From a virus, in IMG/VR virus record IMGVR_UViG_3300042471_000228, positions 1-64,000 of that record: a stretch of 64,000 bases of DNA, one strand, 5' to 3'. Shown here piece by piece: positions 5,647 to 16,600 of this stretch (position 1 is the stretch's first letter; every line of letters starts with the position of its first letter). The notes under the pieces were generated by a model, which searched no databases, was not told the DNA's origin, and saw only the letters and a program-made list of their open reading frames with translations. The position numbers were made by a program, and so were the translations under genes.

Positions 5647-6141
5647 TTATAATAAATTAGGATAAACTCTAAATTCTAACCAAACAACTGTATTATATAT
5701 ACTATATAAAGGATTAGTAAATACTACTTGATACTGAGGAACTGTTTGAAAGCTAGAAGGTTCTATAGTACCAGATGCACCAGTTCCACTAAAACTTGTT
5801 AGAAGTGTGACATTTGTAAAATCTGCAATACTGACGTTATTTTTAAGTACAGTAATACTTGTAGTATAAGTGTCAGTACCAAAATCATAAACATTTGTTT
5901 TAAGAATGTTAAAGTCATTAAAATCTCCTTCTGCTAAATCACTATAAAAGACTTCATATGTTGCATAATTAGTATCTTCTGGATCTGATGTAATTTTCAA
6001 AATATAAGAGTAATACTCTTTTGTAGGAGTCTGATTTGACAGTTGATCATACAAAGCATTGACGTGACCATACCTAGCAACTTGAGAATCGCTAGGTTTA
6101 GAGAAGTACTTCTTAAAGTTGAATATGTCTATGAAAGCCAT
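5647..6141 (-). CDS. Fibre-like protein 1 with shared N-terminal anchor
   Basis: Residues 1-32 (M-A-F-I-D-I-F-N-F-K-K-Y-F...Q-V-A-R-Y-G-H-V-N-A-L-Y) are nearly identical to the start of the protein encoded just upstream. After this, the 164-residue protein changes to an unrelated Thr/Ser/Asn-rich, beta-strand-rich domain (E-P-S-S-F-Q-T-V-P-Q-Y-Q-V-V-F-T). A conserved N-terminus with divergent C-termini is usual for small phage appendage proteins, in which the N-terminus docks to the virion and the C-terminus faces outward. Its place after the giant virion proteins and before the lysis genes agrees. The role in host binding is inferred. Confidence 0.6.
   Translation of the reverse strand: MAFIDIFNFKKYFSKPSDSQVARYGHVNALYDQLSNQTPTKEYYSYILKITSDPEDTNYATYEVFYSDLAEGDFNDFNILKTNVYDFGTDTYTTSITVLKNNVSIADFTNVTLLTSFSGTGASGTIEPSSFQTVPQYQVVFTNPLYSIYNTVVWLEFRVYPNLL
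6046..6141 (-). repeat. Duplicated fibre anchor, copy 1
   Basis: These 96 bases encode the N-terminal 32 residues shared with 6446-6541. Similarity ends abruptly after A-L-Y, marking the boundary between anchor and variable domain. Confidence 0.8.
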
Positions 6142-6142
6142 C

Positions 6143-6541
6143 TTAGTTGATAATTAAATAGTTAAGAACTACATCTTCAGCGTCAATAGAATCATCATTA
6201 TGTAATACAATATGGACATCACCTGTTCCTGCAGATCTTGTTGTAGCAACTAATGCAGCATCATTTGAAGAACCAATTGTCAATAAAATAACTGAGCTTG
6301 GTAATATTTCTGTACTTGCTAAGTTGAAAGAAGCTCCACCCATATCAATATCACCTAAAAAAGTAATCACTCCAGCTTTTGTAGTTACAGTCAAATCTCC
6401 CTCAGTAATATCAAAATCATAAGAACCTACTGTAATCTTTAAATTTGTGTATAAAGCATTCACGTGTCCGTAACGTGCTACTTGTGAGTCACTTGGTTTA
6501 GCAAAGTATTTCTTGAAGTTAAAGATGTCGATAAAAGCCAT
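6143..6541 (-). CDS. Fibre-like protein 2 with shared N-terminal anchor
   Basis: The 132-residue protein has the same first 32 residues as its downstream neighbour except for a few substitutions. Its C-terminal part is different and beta-rich (V-G-S-Y-D-F-D-I-T-E-G-D-L-T-V-T-T) with Gly/Ser/Thr and Asp. That part resembles small trimeric fibre tips or decoration domains in composition only. It is separated from the next gene by one base, so the two are co-translated. Domain exchange behind a common anchor would explain the pair. Confidence 0.6.
   Translation of the reverse strand: MAFIDIFNFKKYFAKPSDSQVARYGHVNALYTNLKITVGSYDFDITEGDLTVTTKAGVITFLGDIDMGGASFNLASTEILPSSVILLTIGSSNDAALVATTRSAGTGDVHIVLHNDDSIDAEDVVLNYLIIN
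6446..6541 (-). repeat. Duplicated fibre anchor, copy 2
   Basis: This is the second copy of the 32-residue anchor. The DNA has diverged at many third codon positions while the protein is nearly unchanged, so the anchor is under selection rather than recently copied. Confidence 0.8.
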
Positions 6542-6589
6542 GATGTTTATTCTTAATAGTTTACATATATAATATACAAAAGATTTACA

Positions 6590-9500
6590 TCATTTGAAAC
6601 GATTTTGTGCACTTTCAAAGTTTTTAAGTGCGTTAACCGGATCAATGATTTTACCTGATAATCCCACAGATTTTAACAAGTAGTTAAGAGTTTTGTATTC
6701 TCCTTCTTGTTGCCACTCATATGGTCCAACTGCACGTTTGTATCGTGCACTAGGATCTTGTAACAATAACTGAGTGATTGCTTGTAAGGTTTTACCCATA
6801 TTAACAACCGTACTACTAACTGCTACAGAATCTAGCTTTAACATGTTGATATAATCATCATATCCAAACATAGGTGTCATAGCTTCAAGCTCGTTCATGG
6901 TTGTTTTACCCAGGAACAACGCTTGATTCTCTAACCAACCAGATGCATTAAACTCAAATGCAGAGTCTGCTACAAGGAATCCGGGTAATGGACCAGAATT
7001 CTCTCTGAGTTTAGCAAAACGATCTTCATCGTCATCATCGTAATCAAACAATAGACCTATTAAACCTGCACCTAATAGTATGATACCCATCTCGGTCATC
7101 ACCTTTTTAGCTGCTGCTATTTCCCTAGGAGTCATATATTTAAAGTCTGCACCTAGTGTAGTAATACCGCGTCTTAGTGTGTCAAGTGCTTGAACATAGT
7201 AACCAATAGTCATGTCATTTGCTTGTACATCCCAACGTGCTCCTGGATTTTTCCAGTTACCACGGAATCCCCATCTTGACATGAACTGACGAGTAAACCA
7301 CGTCTTCATATAAGCTACCATTCTATATAGAAGGTATCTATTTGCCATAGGTTGATCCATCTTTGAGAGTGATCCGTTCAAGTTTTTGTTAGCAGCTTGA
7401 ACTTTATTACGTACCTCTAAGAATTTCTTACCACCTACGTCCCAAGATTTGTCAATACCTTCTTTAAGAGTTAGTTGACCGTCTTTGATTTCCCAAGCGT
7501 CTATGTACGCTATCTCTCTAGATACACCATTGATAGTCTGATTAACCTTTTGGTGATTCATCATTCCACCAAATAACTGTAGTACCGAGTTTAGCTGTGT
7601 CCAAGATCTAAAGTTTGTAAACCATTGCATGTTAGCAACGTCACGTGTTAATGTGCGAGTAGCGCTTTCAGAAAACTTGCGTCCAGCATCTTTATCAAAA
7701 CGTGTTGCTTCAGGATCAAACATCTCTACTAACTGAACATTAAGTGACTTCGGTCCGAACTTATATATTTCAAATGATATCTGACTTGTTGCAAATTGTG
7801 CCCAATATGCACCTTTAGAAAGACTTGTTAGATCTAAATTATCACCACCAGCTGCAGCTATAACTGACTGGAACTGAGCGTTGAACGCGTTCTTCAATGC
7901 TGATGCTGCATCAAATGCAAAGAATGCAAACGATGACATCTTCATCAAGTTACCTGCGAGTTTGTTTGCCCATGCTAGATTTTCAGTAACACCGACTAGT
8001 TGTTTACCTTCTAGCTCCCGTTCAATCATAGCATTGATTACTTGTGACCTAACAGAACGTCCTTTACGTGTAGCAAAATTTGTAATACCTCTTGTCAAGT
8101 AGTCTTGTTTGTTAGCCGTCAACATATCTTTGATACCACCGACTTCATCATTAACTACTTTTTGGATTGCTCTTACATTAGGATTAATCTCAATAAGTTT
8201 CTTCTGACGCTCTGCTGATAACATATATCTCATCATACCCATGATGGTATCTTCAGATGTTTCTTCGATACTCAAGTCCGCTCTACCCATAATAGGGATA
8301 CCTGATACTTGAGAGTCAAACATATCAAGTGTTACATATGTTACCTGGTTTTCTGCATTATATCCTTCTTCATAATCATCCGCAGCTTTTGTAAATGATG
8401 CTTTGAAGTTTTTAATCATTGATGTTACTTTATCTTTAGCTTCACCAGATACTATTGATTCATAGTTATCTTTTCTAAATCTAGGTAAATAAACACCAAG
8501 TCTTGCATTCTTATTAAGACCTTCTTGATTCTGCTGATGATATAGATGTAAATTATTCAATAGATCAAACTGAGTTCTATTAGTTGTTTTTAATCTATAG
8601 TACTCATCATTTCTATACTTACTATCTGGTTTTGGTAACCATCTTCCTTGCTCATCGACTGTAGCTAGACTAACGTCTCCCATTTCAAGCGCTTCTTGGA
8701 ATGTAACACGTTTTGTTCTGTACTCATCTTTAAGCTGACGTCTCCAAAACTTGTTAGTTGGGACACCTGGAATTTGTTCTATTACGTTTCCTGCATCATC
8801 ATATAGATCTGTCTTCTCGTAGTACTCCTCACTATTAGGTCTTGTTACACTCCAAGCACTTGATCTCTTGTAAGATGTTTTTTCACTACCCTTGTTAGGA
8901 CCATACTCATATACAAAAGTTCTCTTTTGGTGATTTGCTGAGAACCATTTTTCAAACTCAGGACTCTCCGCAAATAGACTCTCTAGAAAAGGTATATCAT
9001 CTAATAGAGTATTTATGTTAGTACTATCAAATTCTCCTACACCCATTCTATTTCTCAAAGTACTTGGTTTGATACCAGTTCCGTCTGCTGCTGTTTTGAT
9101 AAATGAATTTACTTTAGTAATATACTGCTTAGTTGCAGTTCTACTTCTCAAAGCATTCAATTTCAAAAGTATATCAGAGACTGCTTCTTTAATTGTAGGA
9201 TCTCCTTCAGCACTTCCCATTGCATCTGTAATCTCATCATAGTATGCAGTATCGTCTGGATTAAGATCACGGAACTCATTGTAAAGTTCTGTGTACTGCT
9301 CCATGTCCATACTAAGAGGATCAAACTTTGATTCAACATACTCAGTTGCTTTTCTTGCAAACTCTTTTCTGAATTCTTCTTGTTCTTCAGTGATTCCTGT
9401 GTATGCTGCTAGTGATGCTCTTGCTGATGCAATTTTTTGATCAAGTTCTAAGATACGATCAAGTTTAGCTTCGCTCATAATCAACGCATCTGGTTGACCA

Positions 9501-12500
9501 TCTTCATCACGGAATGCACTCATTTGATCATTAAGTTCCTTAAACAATTCATCAAGATCCATTTGAGAAACCATATCTACAGGCATAGATCCTTTTAGAA
9601 CTTTTAATTGTTCAATAAGATCTTGAACGTCTTGCCAGAACTGAGGTTTAATTTTAACCTTTGTGTTGTTCTCAATCCACTCATTTCTCTTTTCATCAAA
9701 CTCTTTACCAGTGATACCTTGTACTCTAAGTTGTTCTTCATAAGATCTTAGTGATCCTTGGAACATACCTTTGATAGGAACCCACTCATAGAATTCTCTT
9801 GATGCTTCTCTGTGCTCGAGCAATCTTTTTGTAATCTCATAATCATCTGTACCCGGTTGTTTCAATGTACCATCGGGATATGAGTATGCATATAACTCAG
9901 CATATTCTTGCCAGTGTAAATCTCTCTCAGCTTGAAACTCACTGTCATACAAATCTGTTTTTTGTTTGATTGTAGCATCTAAGTTTCTAAGTTTGTTTAG
10001 AATATTCTGTCTAGCAATGTATGCTTTCTTACCAATTTCATCTTTTGTAAACAAAGCTTCTGATGCAAATACTCTAGAGTCATAATCGTTATAGAACTGT
10101 TCGTGTAATAACTTATTCAACTCTGCACGTAGTGCATCTGTTTCAGTGCTATCACCAGTCTCTACACGTTTCTTTTCTGCTTCTCGTATTTGATCTTGTA
10201 GTTTTCCGATCTCTGCTCTCCATCCTTTTAAGTGATGCAAGAACGCATGCCTTTCTCTTTCTACATAGTTACCTTCAGAATCATAGATAGGTTCTTTCTC
10301 TTTATAGGTAACCATCTTATGTAGAGCTTCGTAATCTTTTAATCCAAGTCCTGCATTTCGGAGCATTGGTTCAAGACTCATCAAAATACTATTCTGTCTT
10401 TGTTGTGCTTTAACTAGTACTTCACTAATATTATCGTTGATATATTTAGCTAAACCAAATACAACAGGATCCTGGATATTCATAAATGACTCTAACCATG
10501 CACTAATAGCATGTGTGTCACCACGTTGTCCAGATAACCACTCTCTAAGATCACCCTCATTCAAAGAAGCTTGTTTGTATTCTTCTTTATATCTATTTAG
10601 TAATCTTTCAGGTGCTCCTTTCTTCTCAAGTTCAGCAATAATCTTTTCGTAGTAGTCTTTTACTTTTGCTGTAAGAGGTTGTAGTGTTTCTTTCAACAAC
10701 GTAATCGATCCTTCAAAGCTCATCTGAACATCTAATTTCTTAGCAGTATTCAATAAGCTTTCTATGTTTCCTATTACGTCTACAACTGGACCAGTTACAA
10801 CATCCTCTCTAGTCATCTCACCTTTGATCCTTTCTATAATCTTAGACCAGTCTTCTACTAATTGATTATAATAGTAAAACTTCTTTACGTTCTCTGGACT
10901 ACTTTCTTCTTTCAACAGTTCTTTCATATGAAGCACCATCTTGGAGCTCATATACTTTATTCTATATAGAGAATTTACAAGAGCGGTTGCTCTCTGTGTT
11001 TCGTACTCTAGTCTTTGCGCAGCGTCTAGCATTCCATCCTCAAGTTCTTTTTGATACTGACTTAGGTTGCTAATAATACTTTTGTAATCAGACTCATCGT
11101 ATCCAGACTTAAGAATTTCTGCCATCTCTTTAAGATTGCGATTCTTTACAAGTCTATCTATGTGCTCTCTTGATATACGTGTTAGATCAGAGATCATTGA
11201 CTTGATTGCAATAGCTCCCGAGTCTGTGTTTCCGATATTCAAGAATGTATCTATCTCTTCTTTGACACGTCTCTCTTCCGCAATTACATCATCCTGACTT
11301 ACGGCTTCTATATCAAACGCAATTTGATCTGCGGATAATAACATCTTACTAAGATCATCTATTGTAGTATCTACATCTAGATTAGATACTTCTACTCTCT
11401 TACCAAAGTATTTTCTAAATGCTTGTTTAATTGCATATAGGATTCTACCAACTAAAGATTTGAACGCTTTGTTTTCTGTTGCCTCTAGTGCTCCTGTCAT
11501 TTTAAGTTTTGCAGCGCGAGTCAATGCTCTTACGATTGCTTCTTCTTTAAACAACGGATCTTCTTTACCATAGAGTTTCTCAGTTGTATCTAATACTTTT
11601 TGACCTTCTGCTGAAAGACTCAAGTCATTAAATAACTTCTCAAATAGTTCAGGGTTCTCTTGTTGGATTGCTCTAACAAACGGGTGACTAAATTCGTGAA
11701 TAGCTGTTTCTAGATTCAACTGTTCAGCTACTAAATATACTTTACCACCTACATAAAAACCTGCTTGATCGGTAAATGGTTTACCTGCATTCTCTAATAT
11801 TGTTCTAGCTTCATCAGCAGTTACAAACTCATATGGAACACTAAGTCTACTAGATAACTGTTGCACCATAGCTTGAACAAGACCATTTGCTTTTCTTACA
11901 TCTGTCTCTATAGGTGTGAGTTCTATCTTACTGGAATATGTACTAAGACCAGGTGTAGTCTCAATCATATCTGCGATCATATCATCTAAAGGTTGCTCTT
12001 GAGTAGTTTCAGAAGTTGAAACATCCTCCATAGCATAGTCTATAGATGATTCATAGTTAACGTGTCTAAATCCTGCATATCCAAAATTATAATTATCTTG
12101 TGATTGCATGTAGGGTATAAATGCTTTCCAATCAATGAAGTCTTTATCTCGACCCATCTTTATTTTAGCAAGCATAATTTCTTTCCATAACTTAAAATAG
12201 TTATCATGCTCTTCTTGGAAAGGAGTAAGTCGTATAAAGAAATCTACTTGATAACCTGTACCTTTTATATATTCTCCTTTTTCATGAAAAACTATTTTGG
12301 TACCTTTTTGCTTAACCGGTTTTTTAGTTACAGGATCTTTTGCGTAGTAATTATATTCTTCTTCATGTGTACCACTTGAGTCATAGAATTCTCCGTCTAT
12401 TACACCCTGTACGGTGATTGATTCAAAGTTAGTATGTTCTTTTCCATAGAAACCATTTGTCATTCTAAATGACGGAAAGTTTTCTTCAAACTGTCTAAAC

Positions 12501-13612
12501 CAAGTAAACTGAGCTACATGGTTCATTGTATTCTTTGCAACTTGTGATAGACCTTTTAGTCCAGCAACATCTTCTCTCTCTACATATGCTGGGACAATCA
12601 TATTGATCTTATCTAGTATATGCATGTTTCTAGCATTACTGCTTTCTTCATACGGTACTACAAAATCTATATCATGTAAAGTTTCTTCTGCATTTCTAAA
12701 TACAGTTCCTGCTCTTCTTAAAGCTAATGATCCTGTCAAAACTAAACCTAATGATTTAGAAACATCCACAATGCTTTTTGCTTTCTCATCAGATTCAATT
12801 GTATCTTTATAATACTTTCTAATCTGATCATCTGCTAAACCGTAATCATAATACTCATAGTTTTGAGTAAGTACTTCATCAGCAATTGCTAAACCTAAAT
12901 TCTCAAGATCCGCTCTGCGTTCTTCATTTCCAATACCAAAATTGATATTCAACCAGTTCTTTATTGCTCTTATGAATTTTTCCCAAAGAGTAAAATCTTC
13001 ACTTGTCCATTTAGTATCAAGATTCTTTTTAAAGTCTGTAGGATTCTTGTAGTAAGATAATAGATTCTCCTTTAAGAAATCTATAATAACACGATCTTTT
13101 ACATTGTCTTTTCTTTCTGCATCATTAAACTTAGCTTTACCCAATCGTTTATTAAGTATAGCTCTATGGAAAGAACTTCTTTCTTTATACTTACTCCACT
13201 TACTAACTAGATATCTTAATTCTGATTTAATTTTATTGTTCTGTTTACCTAGCATCATATATGCAAAGTATGCTACTTCAGGAAGAATAGATTCTCCTTC
13301 ATTATATACAATTCTTTTGGTAATTAAATCAGATGCTGTAAAGGCATCAATACCCAAGTCGTCTTTTATAGATTGGTATTCTTCAACACTTATATTAAAG
13401 TCTTTTAGGAAACCTTCCACTAAGATCTTTTCTAAATCCGCTATCTTACTGTTTACAACAGGTTTAGATTTTAGAAAGTTCTTTTCTGCTAAAACTACTT
13501 TAGGGTCACGAATGGTTTCTCCGTTCTCAATATAATCTCTGTAAGCTTCAAATTCACCTACAGCTTTAACTAATTTGTTCCATTCTGGTCCCCCTGGACA
13601 TGCGTTTATCAT
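6590..13612 (-). CDS. Giant virion protein with nucleotidyltransferase and zincin domains
   Basis: The 2340-residue protein has a Pol-beta-type nucleotidyltransferase domain at about residues 280-500. Its parts are G294-S295 in T-G-S-L-A-L-R-R-A-G, D314-x-D316 in H-D-I-D-F-V-V, a third Asp at D457 in Y-Q-V-D-F-F, and then A-K-I-K-M-G-R-D-K-D-F-I-D (about 482-493), a hallmark of MNT/AbiEii-type enzymes. A zincin metallopeptidase motif H-E-F-S-H follows (H639, E640, H643), with a likely third ligand in K-E-E-A-I-V-R-A-L. The middle is long charged coiled coil (about 750-1500). The C-terminal part has hydrophobic helices (about 1885-1925 and 2174-2190) and a D-Y-D-D-D-D-E-D tract. It is expected to be carried in the virion and ejected. 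The start overlaps the polymerase stop as TAATG. The domain calls are from motifs; host targets are unknown. Confidence 0.8.
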   Translation of the reverse strand: MINACPGGPEWNKLVKAVGEFEAYRDYIENGETIRDPKVVLAEKNFLKSKPVVNSKIADLEKILVEGFLKDFNISVEEYQSIKDDLGIDAFTASDLITKRIVYNEGESILPEVAYFAYMMLGKQNNKIKSELRYLVSKWSKYKERSSFHRAILNKRLGKAKFNDAERKDNVKDRVIIDFLKENLLSYYKNPTDFKKNLDTKWTSEDFTLWEKFIRAIKNWLNINFGIGNEERRADLENLGLAIADEVLTQNYEYYDYGLADDQIRKYYKDTIESDEKAKSIVDVSKSLGLVLTGSLALRRAGTVFRNAEETLHDIDFVVPYEESSNARNMHILDKINMIVPAYVEREDVAGLKGLSQVAKNTMNHVAQFTWFRQFEENFPSFRMTNGFYGKEHTNFESITVQGVIDGEFYDSSGTHEEEYNYYAKDPVTKKPVKQKGTKIVFHEKGEYIKGTGYQVDFFIRLTPFQEEHDNYFKLWKEIMLAKIKMGRDKDFIDWKAFIPYMQSQDNYNFGYAGFRHVNYESSIDYAMEDVSTSETTQEQPLDDMIADMIETTPGLSTYSSKIELTPIETDVRKANGLVQAMVQQLSSRLSVPYEFVTADEARTILENAGKPFTDQAGFYVGGKVYLVAEQLNLETAIHEFSHPFVRAIQQENPELFEKLFNDLSLSAEGQKVLDTTEKLYGKEDPLFKEEAIVRALTRAAKLKMTGALEATENKAFKSLVGRILYAIKQAFRKYFGKRVEVSNLDVDTTIDDLSKMLLSADQIAFDIEAVSQDDVIAEERRVKEEIDTFLNIGNTDSGAIAIKSMISDLTRISREHIDRLVKNRNLKEMAEILKSGYDESDYKSIISNLSQYQKELEDGMLDAAQRLEYETQRATALVNSLYRIKYMSSKMVLHMKELLKEESSPENVKKFYYYNQLVEDWSKIIERIKGEMTREDVVTGPVVDVIGNIESLLNTAKKLDVQMSFEGSITLLKETLQPLTAKVKDYYEKIIAELEKKGAPERLLNRYKEEYKQASLNEGDLREWLSGQRGDTHAISAWLESFMNIQDPVVFGLAKYINDNISEVLVKAQQRQNSILMSLEPMLRNAGLGLKDYEALHKMVTYKEKEPIYDSEGNYVERERHAFLHHLKGWRAEIGKLQDQIREAEKKRVETGDSTETDALRAELNKLLHEQFYNDYDSRVFASEALFTKDEIGKKAYIARQNILNKLRNLDATIKQKTDLYDSEFQAERDLHWQEYAELYAYSYPDGTLKQPGTDDYEITKRLLEHREASREFYEWVPIKGMFQGSLRSYEEQLRVQGITGKEFDEKRNEWIENNTKVKIKPQFWQDVQDLIEQLKVLKGSMPVDMVSQMDLDELFKELNDQMSAFRDEDGQPDALIMSEAKLDRILELDQKIASARASLAAYTGITEEQEEFRKEFARKATEYVESKFDPLSMDMEQYTELYNEFRDLNPDDTAYYDEITDAMGSAEGDPTIKEAVSDILLKLNALRSRTATKQYITKVNSFIKTAADGTGIKPSTLRNRMGVGEFDSTNINTLLDDIPFLESLFAESPEFEKWFSANHQKRTFVYEYGPNKGSEKTSYKRSSAWSVTRPNSEEYYEKTDLYDDAGNVIEQIPGVPTNKFWRRQLKDEYRTKRVTFQEALEMGDVSLATVDEQGRWLPKPDSKYRNDEYYRLKTTNRTQFDLLNNLHLYHQQNQEGLNKNARLGVYLPRFRKDNYESIVSGEAKDKVTSMIKNFKASFTKAADDYEEGYNAENQVTYVTLDMFDSQVSGIPIMGRADLSIEETSEDTIMGMMRYMLSAERQKKLIEINPNVRAIQKVVNDEVGGIKDMLTANKQDYLTRGITNFATRKGRSVRSQVINAMIERELEGKQLVGVTENLAWANKLAGNLMKMSSFAFFAFDAASALKNAFNAQFQSVIAAAGGDNLDLTSLSKGAYWAQFATSQISFEIYKFGPKSLNVQLVEMFDPEATRFDKDAGRKFSESATRTLTRDVANMQWFTNFRSWTQLNSVLQLFGGMMNHQKVNQTINGVSREIAYIDAWEIKDGQLTLKEGIDKSWDVGGKKFLEVRNKVQAANKNLNGSLSKMDQPMANRYLLYRMVAYMKTWFTRQFMSRWGFRGNWKNPGARWDVQANDMTIGYYVQALDTLRRGITTLGADFKYMTPREIAAAKKVMTEMGIILLGAGLIGLLFDYDDDDEDRFAKLRENSGPLPGFLVADSAFEFNASGWLENQALFLGKTTMNELEAMTPMFGYDDYINMLKLDSVAVSSTVVNMGKTLQAITQLLLQDPSARYKRAVGPYEWQQEGEYKTLNYLLKSVGLSGKIIDPVNALKNFESAQNRFK

Positions 13613-16600
13613 TATGAAATACCTTTACATTTATTAATATAATCACTAACTTCTTTGTCTGTTTTGCGCTGGATATCTTTTGACTTATAGTATTCTTGTA
13701 TGAATTCTAATCCAGTACCCATTCCTCCAAGTTCTTCTGTATTAAAGTTCTTTGTTATCAATTCAAACTTAGGATTTCTGTATCCGAAGTTCTCAAGAAG
13801 TTGTCTAGACAAATATAAGTACAAGTCTGTATTCCTCTCAGCATTTTCTCTTAAAGAAATACTACCCATGTTATTTCTATAGAACCCTAATAACTTAGCA
13901 CCTATACCATTTGATGGAAATACAACTGTCTTACCACTTTCTTTTAAAGCAACTAGTTCTTTAATATACTGATCTATGAGATCTTTAGCTACCGCATTTC
14001 CTTTAGGATTTGGTAGAGAACCATCTTTCTTCACTACAGGTATTGCGAAACTGTTTCCAGTAGCTAATCCTGCACGGAATGCTTGTTGATCTATCTGAGT
14101 AGGTGTTGTTGGTCTATCTCCTACAATAACATTACCTTCTGAGTCTAGTTTAACAGTAGGATATACATCTTCGAATACATATACTGCTTCAGGATTAGCA
14201 TCGAACATAGCTTGTACTGTCTCAGGAGTAACTTTGTATTCTGTTTTAGTATAGATTTGTTCGTCTCTTCCTGTAAAACTCTTAGAAGTTTCAAACATGC
14301 TTTCGTTATACTGATATACAGCTTCTATCTCACCAGTGTCTTCGTTAAGAAATACACTACTAGTCTTTACTTTAGACTGAGATACTACTATAGGTATAGT
14401 ACTCTTTGCAACTGTTGGGGCAGCCGCTGCATAGTTTGTATATACAAACCTTCCACGAGTTCTATAACTTCTAATAAACTTCTCACTAAAGTCAGAAAGT
14501 TCTTTTTCAATATCAGATCCATCCGCAATCTTCTTTACATCAGATGCCATATATGCTGCAAGATCTTTGTTATCAAAGATTGACATCATATATAGATTAG
14601 ATAGTTTATTGTTTCCTGCTTGCAAATACGCTATGGTTTTCATCTTAGCAAAGAAGTTACTTATATACAAGTTCTCTTCGTCATTCTTTACTTTTTGAAC
14701 AGCAGGATTCGCTAAGTCATTCATCTGATTCTTATACGATGTAAGAATAGTTCCATCAGAATTACGATCATTTAGTTTAAAGAAGCGCATGGTTCCGCTA
14801 GATGCTACACCAATGATATCAAGAACCGGATATGATTTTGCAAGATCAGGATGTGACTCTAGAATATCAGTAAACTTAGCAGTAGCATTTATAATACCGT
14901 TTCCTACAGTATAACTAGCATCAAATAGAGCTCCGTCTATATACAAATTCTCGAGAGCTTTGTTTCTAATAAACTCTTCATAGCGAGCTGGTATATCTGT
15001 ATTTAATTGTCTCTGAGTCAAGAACTTAATAAACTCAAAATTACTTGTTATAGTCTCATAAGGTATTGCTGCGCGTAAGTATTCTCTTTCAAGAACAAAC
15101 TTATAATACATAGGTATTTGTTTGTCTTTAGATAATCTTGAGAATGTAGACTCTGGGAGTTTCGCTAGCTTTACTTGACCACCGTATCCATCTTTAGAGA
15201 ACGCACGTGACTTAAAGTCTTTTATAATCTGTGCTTTATCTACTAAGAACTCTCCTGTTTCTGGATCTAAAAATGCTCCGTACTTTAAGAAAGCTTGTTC
15301 TTTAATAGGTACTGTGTCATTAAGTTCTATAGATCTATACGTGTCTTTGCTAGAATCAAATGTATATAACTTATTTTGGAACAAGTATAATATGAAGTCG
15401 TCATTGAATTCTTTAGCAAAGTCTTCTATCTCCTCTGGATCTAAAGACTGATCTGATATAACAGCATCTAATGTATTATTTAATTGAGTGTTTGCTCTTA
15501 CTGGAAGTGCTGTTGCAATAGCTGCTCTTAGCAAGTCAGTAGTTCTGAAACTCTTTAGTACTGTTTTATCAAGAAGTCTTTCGATAACATCTTTTGAAAA
15601 CGCACCGTCTAAAATTTTATACAAACCTCTTTCTTGTTTCTGTGCATCAAAGTAACTAGTGTTCTTTAATGTATCAAAACGAATTGCCATCTTCAACTCA
15701 GTAAGTTTGCTCGCCATATAGATTATCTCTACAAAGTGCGCAAACTGTTGTTCGTTAAAAGCTGCATTAGATTTCTTTAGATTTTCTTTTAGATTCTCAA
15801 ATGTAAATATTGGTTCTCTATCAACATCTTGTTCAAAATCTAAGAAGCTATTTCTTAGATTAACCAACATCTGAGGAGTATTGATAAACGTATTAGGATC
15901 TCCTTCTTTGTTTACAGGAAACACACCGGGCATTTCTTTATCTAAGATAACTTGTATGATAGCTTGTCTCTTCGCAAAGTTTGTATTAGATAATTCTATC
16001 TCAGGATTCAATACAGAATAAGGACTAGAGTATTCTCTGAAGTATCTCAAATACTCTCTTACGTATGGTTGTGCTAACATCAATGCTGCTACTTTTACAG
16101 GAACACCTGCGAGCATCATAAATTCAAACTCTGGTTCTAATTGCTTAATAGCATTGATAGAATACACCCAGTCTTTCTTAGCAACGTCCAAGTATCCGTT
16201 CATCAATTCTGATACAACGTCTCTTACGTACTTATCAAGATCCGCATCTTTGAAGCTAGAGAAATCTATTTCTTTTTGACCATTAATTATTTTAGAGTTA
16301 TGTGGTACTAATAGTTCTTGAGTTAGAGTATACGTAACTGGTTTTCTCTTTACAAGTTTAGTCTCTTCTCTTACAGGACTCATTGTGGTTCCTGAAAGTG
16401 TAGCTAAAGCATGGAAAGTATTACCAGTTGCTAACATACCAACACCTTGCTTACCATTATTAAGTGCAGAAGCTTTGACAATGTTATAACGGTTTTCGAA
16501 GATCTTAGTTGGAGACATCTTCTTACCATTTAACGGATTAGTCTTAGTAGACTTACTATTGTATTCTCTGTTATATGGATCTAAAGCATCAACAATACTC

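Noticed and set aside
13104-13535. 143-residue plus-strand frame opposite the nucleotidyltransferase giant
   Set aside because: It is fully antisense to a conserved coding region and has no motif; similar shadow frames occur throughout opposite the long genes.
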